Assembly (NCBI GenBank): GCA_005878615.1
Contig: VBLT01000111.1
Location: forward strand, 1-33,765
Reading direction: 5' to 3'
DNA: 33,765 bases
Source: Methanobacteriota archaeon
Lineage (GTDB): Archaea; Thermoplasmatota; Thermoplasmata; RBG-16-68-12
This document shows, piece by piece, positions 24,365-30,285 of this stretch. Position numbers and translations under genes: made by a program. Position 1 is the stretch's first letter. Each line of letters opens with the position of its first letter. The notes under the pieces were generated by a model. It searched no databases, was not told the DNA's origin, and saw nothing but the letters and a program-made list of their open reading frames with translations.

Positions 24365-25337
24365 CGAAGACGCAGAAGTGCCGCACCAGGGAGCGGTGGA
24401 CTCGGAGCGCATGCGCCTCGATGCGTTCGAGGTGCTCCGAAGCCAGATCGATCATCGCCTCGTTCGGGAGGACGACCGCCGCGTGTGCTCCGGGCGGGAG
24501 GAGATCGCGAAACGCGCGGAACGTTCGCTCGTAGAGGCTCGCGATCGGTTCCCCACGCGTCGACGCCGCGCGACCGTAGGGAGGATCGGTCGCGATGCCG
24601 TGGACGCTCGCCCCTCGCAACGGCAACCTGCCTGCGTCCGCGACCCCGAGCGCTCCGTCTCCTGCGCCACGGAGGGAGGCGCGAAAGCCGAGGATCATCC
24701 TTCGGTCCCGGTCGAGGCCGATCGGCCGAAGCCCGATGGAGACGGCTTCGAGCAGGAGCCCCCCGGTGCCGCAGAACGGATCCAGGACGAAGCCCGCCAT
24801 CGGAACTCGCGACAAGTTCAGCAGGGCCCGCGCGAACTTCGGATGCAACGAGATAGGCAGGGAGAAAGGCCGGTGGGCGACCTTCGTGGCTTCGAGGCGG
24901 GCGCGGTCGATCCGATGGATCACCCGGCCAAGGAGGAATTCCTCGCCGACGAGGAGCCGGTAGTCGATGGAGGGTTGCTCCAGGTCGACGACGCCGGTCC
25001 GACCGAAGTCCGCGCCGAGCTGGCCTTCGGCGGCGGACGCATCGACGTCGATCCCGAGGCCCCGCGCACGGACCCGGAACGTGCGGCCGTGGAAGTCGCA
25101 ATCGCGGGCGAACGAACGAATCGAATCGAATTCGCCGGAGGCCACTTCCTCGCAGACGACGTGCGCGAGGCCCAGACGGTGGACGGCTCGCTCGACCGGT
25201 CCGGTCGCATCGAGGCGGAGCACTTGCGTGTCGAACATGGCGGTGCGAATCTCGACCCGCTCCGCGGCGAGTGCGGCGAGGGCCTCGGCGCGGGGAAGGG
25301 TCGGATGCTCCCCCGACAATTCGATGAAGATCCGCAC
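24354..25337 (-). CDS. tRNA (guanine-N2) methyltransferase, Trm-G10/Trm11 type with THUMP domain
   Basis: 327 residues from GTG 25337 (MRIFIELSGEHPTLPRAE is the usual N terminus of this family; the open frame beyond it is not conserved-looking). A THUMP-containing RNA-binding half (1-150) is followed by an SAM-dependent Rossmann methyltransferase with LDPFCGTGG (185-193, SAM loop) and DPPYGR (251-256, motif IV of N2-guanine methyltransferases). It most likely modifies G10 of tRNA. It is convergent with the site-2 protease and divergent from the GNAT gene; the 79-base divergent gap carries a shared AT-rich element around 25381-25390. Confidence 0.92.
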   Translation of the reverse strand: MRIFIELSGEHPTLPRAEALAALAAERVEIRTAMFDTQVLRLDATGPVERAVHRLGLAHVVCEEVASGEFDSIRSFARDCDFHGRTFRVRARGLGIDVDASAAEGQLGADFGRTGVVDLEQPSIDYRLLVGEEFLLGRVIHRIDRARLEATKVAHRPFSLPISLHPKFARALLNLSRVPMAGFVLDPFCGTGGLLLEAVSIGLRPIGLDRDRRMILGFRASLRGAGDGALGVADAGRLPLRGASVHGIATDPPYGRAASTRGEPIASLYERTFRAFRDLLPPGAHAAVVLPNEAMIDLASEHLERIEAHALRVHRSLVRHFCVFVNS

Positions 25338-25380
25338 GGCCGTCGAACGGCGCGGGACGGGATGAGCTTGCCGCCGACCG

Positions 25381-25392
25381 GTATTTTCAAAT
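25381..25392. promoter_or_regulatory. AT-rich divergent promoter element
   Basis: GTATTTTCAAAT lies 25-36 bases before GTG 25417 on plus, a leaderless spacing, and about 50 bases before GTG 25337 on minus. It is the only AT-rich element between the two genes. Confidence 0.45.
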
Positions 25393-25416
25393 CGAACGGA
25401 CCCTTCGGACGGCCGC

Positions 25417-25851
25417 GTGCGGATTCGCCCGTTCGTGCCCAACGACATCCCCGCGATCGCGACGATCGTGCGCGACGCGTTGCGGGAGAACTATCCGACC
25501 TCCCTCTACCTCGACATCCACCGCTGGTGGCGGGACGGTTTCCTCGTCGCGGAGGTCAACGGCCACCCGATCGGGTTCCTCGCGGCCGTCATCAGTTCGG
25601 ACGGCCAGGCCCGAATCTTGATGTTCGCGGTCACCTCGGGCTGGAGGCGCCAAGGCCTCGGAAGGCAGATGATGGACGCCTTCATCCAGTCCTGCGTGAT
25701 GCGCGGCATCCGTCGAATCGAACTCGAGGTCCGGGTCTCGAACGAAGAGGCGATCCGCTTCTACAAGCGGTACGGGTTCGAACTGACGACCGTCCTGCCG
25801 AAGTTCTACACGGACGGCGAGGACGGCTACAAGATGCTCAAGCAGTTTTGA
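25417..25851 (+). CDS. GNAT-family N-acetyltransferase (RimI-like)
   Basis: 144 residues from GTG 25417. Single GNAT domain: MRIRPFVPNDIPAI at the N terminus, ILMFAVTSGWRRQGLGRQMM (beta4 plus acetyl-CoA pyrophosphate loop, motif R-x-x-G-x-G), RRIELEVRVSNEEAIRFYKRYGFE (motif B, typical of RimI/Ard1-like enzymes) and a Tyr-rich end. It probably acetylates protein N termini, though other small amines are possible. It is separated from the convergent ATPase gene by 9 bases. Confidence 0.92.
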   Translation: MRIRPFVPNDIPAIATIVRDALRENYPTSLYLDIHRWWRDGFLVAEVNGHPIGFLAAVISSDGQARILMFAVTSGWRRQGLGRQMMDAFIQSCVMRGIRRIELEVRVSNEEAIRFYKRYGFELTTVLPKFYTDGEDGYKMLKQF

Positions 25852-25860
25852 GTCGCGGGC

Positions 25861-27399
25861 TCACTGATAGCCCTGGACGTCGTCCGCCTTGTGCTCGTTC
25901 CAATAGTGGTAGGGGGACGCCTCGCGCTGCGCCGGGGACATGTCCGTCCCGACGCCGGCCGAGTACGATCCGTAGCGCTCGCGGATTTGGTCCTCGATCG
26001 TCCGTGCGACCTTGACGGCGCGCCGGACATGGCCCGCCTCGATCAATTTCGCCTGCTCGGTCACCGCGATGTCGCCCGCGGAGCGGATCAGGCCGCCGAG
26101 CTCCCGCAGACGTAGGCTCAGGGCCTTCTCCTGGTTGTCGAGCGCCTTCGCCCGCCGCCGCGCCTCCTCGATCACGACGCCGACGGCCTCCTGGGACGCG
26201 GCCGGGATGCGCTTGTCGACCATGATTTCCTGGGCGACGAACTGGGCGAGCTTGGCCCGGTTCACGTCCGTGTCGGGCATCGTGGTCTCGACGAGCACCT
26301 CGTAGCCGGCGCCCGTGATGCGGGAACGCAACGGGGAGAGGATGTGCGGCAGGTCCTGGATGTTACAGGCCCCGACGAAAATGAAGTCGCACGGGACGCT
26401 TTCGACCTTCACGCTCGCCCCCGCGCTCTGCGGGTTGCGGCCGGAGATCGGGAAGCGCTTCTCCTGCATCGCCGTCAAGATGAATCGCTGCAGGTGGCCG
26501 AGCTGAGGGAGTTCGTCGATGAAGAGGACGCCTTGGTGGGCCTCGTGGATCGCGCCGGGCACGACGCGGTCGTACGGTTGGGTGCCGAGCTGCGGGTGTC
26601 CGCCATACGGATCGTGCCGGACGTCGCCGAGAAGCTCCGTCTCGCTCGCGCCCGTCGCGAGGACGAACGGACGCCGCGTGATCGGGACGAGCACCTTCCG
26701 CGGGCTCTCCTTCTCCACCTCGCGGCGCTTCTCGAGGGCCTTCTGATCGAGGACGCGGATCATGTCGCCCGCGCGCTCGTACACGACGACCTCTTCTTTG
26801 CCGAATTGCTGCCGCGTCGTCGTGACGCGGTCGCGCCCGCCGAGCTGCGCGAACGTCACCTCGAAGATGCCTCCGAGGAGGTCTCCGAAAGGATTGCCGA
26901 CGTTGCCCTGGGCCGCCGCCTTCGGCCGGCCGCACTTCGGGCACATGCGGTCCGTCGGAGAGGAATAGGTCCCGCAGTGGACGCACTTGTAGCCGAGGCG
27001 TTCCGCGACGTTGATCGGTGCCTCTTTGGGATCGATCAGGTCGCCTTCTGCGCCCGCGAGGCGGCTCTGGTCCGTCAGGACGTCGTCCTGCTGCTTGACC
27101 TCGACGAAGGGCCGCTCCGGATTCTCCGGATTGTGGACGACGCGGATCTCTTCCGTCACCGAAGGGAGATGGAGCGAGAGGGCCTGGGCGATCATCGACT
27201 TCCCGGTGCCCGGCGGCCCGACGAGGAGGAAGTGCCGCCGCTGGTTCGCGGCGATCCGCGCCAACGCGACGGCCTCCTCCTGGCCGACGACCCGCTTCAG
27301 TGGATCGTCCGGGATCCCGATCTCGGCCGTCGTCTCGAAGTCGTCGAGGGCGAATCCCTCGTCCGCCGCGAGCAGCTTCGTCCGGGCGATGACGTCCAC
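25861..27399 (-). CDS. LonB-like AAA+ ATPase with inserted zinc ribbon and no protease domain
   Basis: 512 residues from GTG 27399. VVGQEEAVALARIAANQRRHFLLVG leads into Walker A GPPGTGKS (61-68). Walker B is VLFIDE (291-296), followed by TAMQEKRFPISGRN and PCDFIFVGACN, all close to archaeal LonB. Between the Walker motifs, where LonB carries its membrane helices, there is a zinc ribbon (C139, C142, C153, C156) and no TM segment. The chain ends soon after the AAA+ lid, with no Ser-Lys Lon protease domain. It is therefore likely a soluble remodelling ATPase. It lies 5 bases after the dnaG stop and is probably co-transcribed with it. Confidence 0.88.
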   Translation of the reverse strand: MDVIARTKLLAADEGFALDDFETTAEIGIPDDPLKRVVGQEEAVALARIAANQRRHFLLVGPPGTGKSMIAQALSLHLPSVTEEIRVVHNPENPERPFVEVKQQDDVLTDQSRLAGAEGDLIDPKEAPINVAERLGYKCVHCGTYSSPTDRMCPKCGRPKAAAQGNVGNPFGDLLGGIFEVTFAQLGGRDRVTTTRQQFGKEEVVVYERAGDMIRVLDQKALEKRREVEKESPRKVLVPITRRPFVLATGASETELLGDVRHDPYGGHPQLGTQPYDRVVPGAIHEAHQGVLFIDELPQLGHLQRFILTAMQEKRFPISGRNPQSAGASVKVESVPCDFIFVGACNIQDLPHILSPLRSRITGAGYEVLVETTMPDTDVNRAKLAQFVAQEIMVDKRIPAASQEAVGVVIEEARRRAKALDNQEKALSLRLRELGGLIRSAGDIAVTEQAKLIEAGHVRRAVKVARTIEDQIRERYGSYSAGVGTDMSPAQREASPYHYWNEHKADDVQGYQ

Positions 27400-27404
27400 C
27401 CCGC

Positions 27405-28640
27405 CTATGGGGCCAGATCGCTCCGCGTCCAGACGACGACGCCCGCGGGCTGCTTGGTGATCGTGCCCATCTTCGTGCCGACGACGGAGTGCATGTTCAT
27501 CTCCGCCGCGATGTCGAGGATCCGCTGCGTGATGATCCCGTCGAACACGATGGCCCGGGTCTGCTTCTTGGTCTTCAGGGTGTCGACGAGCTCGCGGACC
27601 GGGACCTCGGTCACGACGCCGTCCCCCTCATCGAGGAGGCGCGCGGTCGAGGAGCCGCCGAGCTGCAGGAGCATGTCCCGGTACTTCTCCAACTTCGGGT
27701 TCAGGGCCTTGGTCGTCGGCGTGAGAGGCGCGGGAGGGGCCTCGCGGACGTCGCGCGGTTCGGGCCTCGATTCCGGCCGAGGCTCGCCGCCCCGATCGAA
27801 TCGGCCGGGGGCCGGTGCCGGCCCCGCGTTCTTCGCTTCGGGGAATTCCGTTTCCGGCTTGTACACCTGGCCGCTCAGCCCGTACATCTCCACGTATTGG
27901 TCCGCGGGGATCTTGTTCCGGAGGGCCTTCATGATCTGCTTCTGCGTGAGCTCCTCGACCTCTTTCCCGCGGGGGGCCCGCGCGATGAAGTCCACTTCCG
28001 CGACTTGCAGGAGTTCCTTCAGGATCAGGTCGCCGCCGCGGTCGCCATCGACGAACGCGGTCAAGGCCCGCTCCTTCGACAGCTCCTGGACCGTCTTCGG
28101 GACGTTCGTCCCTTCGACCGCGATCGCGTTCTTGATGCCGGAGCGGAGGAGGTTCAGCACGTCCTGGCGGCCCTCAACGATGATGATCGCGTCGCTATCG
28201 GAGACATTCGGCCCCGACGGGAGGCGCTCCGGACCGAAGGACACGATCTCGGACACCTGGACGCTCTGACGCACTTCGTCGAGCAGGTCCGTACCGGAGG
28301 TCTTCGACTCCTCCTCGACTTTCTCCACCTTGATCGTCGCCTTGCAGGGGCCGACGCGGTCGATCGTCTCGAGTGCCGCGGCCAGGATCGACGTCTCGAC
28401 CTGGTCCAGCGAGGACGGGATGTAGATGAGTCCCTCGGACCGTCCCTTCTTGCTCTGCACGTCCACTTCGATTCGACCGATGCGCCCGCCTTTTTGCAGG
28501 TCGCGCAGGTCGAGCTCTTCGCCGAGGAGCCCCTCGGTCTGGCCGAAAACGGCCCCGACCACGTCGGGCTTCTCCACGATCCCTTCGGCCTCCATTCGGG
28601 CCTGGATCATGTATTTAGTCGTACTTGGATCGATGTTCAT
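27405..28640 (-). CDS. dnaG: DnaG-like primase (archaeal)
   Basis: 411 residues from ATG 28640, chosen because MNIDPSTTKYMIQ and VEKPDVVGAVFGQTEGLLG are the standard archaeal DnaG N terminus; 55 additional in-frame codons upstream look like leader. The Toprim domain (148-225) has VEGRQD (Glu156) and FVDGDRGG (Asp198, Asp200). A Pro/Arg-rich linker (about 285-330) precedes the C-terminal domain. Archaeal DnaG associates with the exosome as an RNA-binding subunit, and primase activity has also been reported. It has its own promoter about 180 bases upstream with a structured leader. The Lon-like ATPase follows. Confidence 0.96.
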   Translation of the reverse strand: MNIDPSTTKYMIQARMEAEGIVEKPDVVGAVFGQTEGLLGEELDLRDLQKGGRIGRIEVDVQSKKGRSEGLIYIPSSLDQVETSILAAALETIDRVGPCKATIKVEKVEEESKTSGTDLLDEVRQSVQVSEIVSFGPERLPSGPNVSDSDAIIIVEGRQDVLNLLRSGIKNAIAVEGTNVPKTVQELSKERALTAFVDGDRGGDLILKELLQVAEVDFIARAPRGKEVEELTQKQIMKALRNKIPADQYVEMYGLSGQVYKPETEFPEAKNAGPAPAPGRFDRGGEPRPESRPEPRDVREAPPAPLTPTTKALNPKLEKYRDMLLQLGGSSTARLLDEGDGVVTEVPVRELVDTLKTKKQTRAIVFDGIITQRILDIAAEMNMHSVVGTKMGTITKQPAGVVVWTRSDLAP

Positions 28641-28796
28641 GTTCAGTGTCTTCCGGGAGGCGGCCGCTCGCGGCTCCCGTTCCACCGATCCCGTCGGTGC
28701 TGCCCCGCAGGGCCTTTCGGCCTCCTTGGAAAGGAGGCAGGAAAGCGTGATCCGGATGAGTGGGACGGATGAGTCGCGGCCTTTGCCGCTATCCCA
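28641..28796 (-). ncRNA. Hairpin-rich leader of dnaG (candidate structured RNA)
   Basis: About 155 nt lie between the predicted TSS (about 28796) and ATG 28640. Reading the minus strand, successive perfect stems are: GCGGC/GCCGC (28789-28776, 4-nt loop); GCCTCCTT/AAGGAGGC (28738-28720, 3-nt loop); GGCC-GAAA-GGCC (28722-28711), which shares bases with the previous stem and so competes with it; CTGC/GCAG (28710-28700); CACCGA/TCGGTG (28699-28683); and CGGGAG/CTCCCG (28679-28654). A 9-nt direct repeat ACTCATCCG occurs twice, 4 nt apart (28773-28752). No known riboswitch class is recognised. It may be a regulatory 5' UTR or a separate small RNA; GC-rich chance pairing is the alternative. Confidence 0.4.
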
Positions 28797-28816
28797 ATTC
28801 CTCACTGGAGCTGGCC

Positions 28817-28834
28817 CTATTTAAAGATTCTTTG
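28817..28834 (-). promoter_or_regulatory. Core promoter of dnaG
   Basis: On minus, a purine-rich CAAAGAAT (BRE-like) precedes CTTTAAATAG (28826-28817), a near-ideal archaeal TATA box. It lies in the gap after the Toprim gene, so dnaG is not simply read through from it. The expected TSS is near 28796. Confidence 0.7.
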
Positions 28835-28844
28835 CTGCTCATTC

Positions 28845-29321
28845 TCACCTGCGAGACCGTCGCCGATTGTCCCGCCGGAAGACCTGATTCGAGTACCAGC
28901 GCTTTGAGTCGCGTTGCCGGTGTCCCGAGGCGACGTGTTCGCTCACCCGCTCGACGAAGGTGTGGAGCGATTCGACGTCCGTGATGTCTTTCCGGCACAG
29001 CCGCGTGAGCCGGGCCCGGAGTTCCTCGTCGAACCGCACGCCGTTCGCCGCGAGGCCGTCCCGGAGCTGCCGCGCGAGGCGGCCGCCGCGGACGTCCCAG
29101 TCCGTGAGGATGATCGCCTCCCGATGACTCGCGGCGATCGATTCGCAAAGGCCGAAGATCGTCGAGCCTTCATTGATCAGGCGGACGTCTCCCTCGACGC
29201 CGAGGGCTCGCAAGGCCCGTCGATCGTATTCCCCTTCGACGATGATCGGAGCCAGACGGTTCTTCTCGGCCAGGTCCTCGAGGACCTTCGAGAGGTCGTG
29301 ATACAGCTCTTCCCAATCCAT
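28845..29321 (-). CDS. Small Toprim-domain protein
   Basis: 158 residues from ATG 29321. A Toprim fold is visible: PIIVEGEYDRRAL (Glu29) and AIILTDWDVRGGRLARQL (Asp74, Asp76), the acidic Mg-binding residues of DnaG/topoisomerase/RNase M5-like enzymes. The remaining part is a helical region with Cys-Arg-rich RLTRLCRKDITDV and a very basic tail (RRDNRRRSRR) that could bind nucleic acid. No primase zinc or helicase-binding domain is present. Stand-alone archaeal Toprim proteins of this kind are uncharacterised nucleases or RNA-processing candidates. Located head-to-head with gins51 and directly upstream of dnaG. Confidence 0.85.
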   Translation of the reverse strand: MDWEELYHDLSKVLEDLAEKNRLAPIIVEGEYDRRALRALGVEGDVRLINEGSTIFGLCESIAASHREAIILTDWDVRGGRLARQLRDGLAANGVRFDEELRARLTRLCRKDITDVESLHTFVERVSEHVASGHRQRDSKRWYSNQVFRRDNRRRSRR

Positions 29322-29426
29322 GACCGATCTCGAAGCGGCTCGAGATCCTGCCGCGGGATCCGGCGCCGCCTCGCCGCCGTCTGTCCCAAACCGGGCAAGG
29401 CCGATAAGGGTTGCGTGGCGACGCCA

Positions 29427-29433
29427 TCATATA
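29427..29433 (+). promoter_or_regulatory. TATA box of gins51
   Basis: CATATAT at 29427-29433, centred 26 bases before GTG 29456, with no ribosome-binding site between: a leaderless promoter. The upstream in-frame start at 29411 lies before the box and is therefore unlikely to be used. Confidence 0.6.
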
Positions 29434-29455
29434 TCGCCCGCCGGATACGCGCGGT

Positions 29456-30154
29456 GTGCCGGGCGAGGAGGACGTCAATTTCGAACGCGTCACCAAGGTC
29501 TACCGAGAGGAGAGCGGGAAGAAGACCCTCGTGAATCTCGAAGCGAACTTCTACGATAAACTCGCCGCCTACATCGCTCGGCTCGACCAAGGCGCCAACG
29601 CGGAGGCGCAGAAGGATCCGAATTCGCCGAAGGCGCTCCTTCTCCAGGACGAACTGCGCAAGGTCCGGAAGCGACGGGACCAGATCTTCACGTATCGGGA
29701 GCGGAAGCTCGCCCTGCTCGCCTCGAGTCGCGCGAGCGGCGCGGAGGTCGAGGTGCGGCACCTGACCACGCAAGACCTCGCTCTGTTCGAGGGCATGGTG
29801 GGCCTCCTGAAGAAATCCCGAGCGGAGGCGTTCGGGTCCCTTCCGGCCGCCGCGGAGCCGAAGCTTCCTACGGAAGCGCCCGCGCTCGTGAAACCGCAAG
29901 CACCGCCGAAGGAACCGGAACGGATGCGGGTGGTCCGGGCCGAGGAGACGAAACGGACCCCCGTCGTGCCCACCCTGAAAGATCATGTCCTGGTCCACGT
30001 GCTCGAGGACATCCCGCCGTTTGCGGGGATCGACACGACGTATCGGTTGAAAAAGGAGGACGTGGTCACGCTCCCGAAGACGATCGCGAAAATCCTCGTG
30101 GATCGGGGGAAGGCGCGAATCGTCCAGGCCTCCGGCGTGTCGCTGGCGACCTGA
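29456..30154 (+). CDS. gins51: GINS complex subunit Gins51
   Basis: 232 residues from GTG 29456. GINS associates with MCM and the Cdc45-like GAN/RecJ protein in the archaeal replisome. The helical A domain (NLEANFYDKLAAYIARL, LQDELRKVRKRRDQIFTYRERKLALLA, LTTQDLALFEGMVGLLKKSRAEAF) is followed by a Pro/Ala-rich linker (about 128-165). The C-terminal B domain (LVHVLEDIPPFAGIDTTYRLKKEDVVTLPKTIAKILVDRGKA) is very characteristic. The A-then-B order identifies Gins51 rather than Gins23. It is divergent from the Toprim protein, so replication and Toprim functions share one intergenic region. Confidence 0.93.
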   Translation: MPGEEDVNFERVTKVYREESGKKTLVNLEANFYDKLAAYIARLDQGANAEAQKDPNSPKALLLQDELRKVRKRRDQIFTYRERKLALLASSRASGAEVEVRHLTTQDLALFEGMVGLLKKSRAEAFGSLPAAAEPKLPTEAPALVKPQAPPKEPERMRVVRAEETKRTPVVPTLKDHVLVHVLEDIPPFAGIDTTYRLKKEDVVTLPKTIAKILVDRGKARIVQASGVSLAT

Positions 30155-30285
30155 TCTACGCGGCGCCGAGGTTACTACGTAAGCGAACGGGGAAAAACGA
30201 ATTTACCCACGCGTCCGAATTCGGAGTTCGGCGCTTCGACTGGACGCGGTCCGCGCTCCCGCCGAGGCCGTGGAGGGGATCCCAA
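30155..30285 (+). promoter_or_regulatory. Upstream region of the solute-binding protein: AT element, palindrome, ribosome-binding site
   Basis: GGGGAAAAACGAATTTAC (30189-30206) looks like BRE plus a weak TATA box. CCGAATTCGG (30215-30224) is a perfect 10-bp palindrome just downstream that could be an operator. A GGAGGGG Shine-Dalgarno lies about 8 bases before GTG 30286. The transcript would therefore have a leader, unlike many neighbours. Confidence 0.45.

Noticed and set aside
22907-24412. A 501-codon minus-strand frame opposite the site-2 protease
   Set aside because: Extremely Glu/Asp/Arg-rich, typical of the antisense of a hydrophobic GC-rich membrane protein gene.
28641-28805. Fifty-five extra N-terminal codons for DnaG
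   Set aside because: Archaeal DnaG normally begins at the MNIDPSTTKY position; the extra codons coincide with the hairpin-rich leader and part lies before the predicted TSS.
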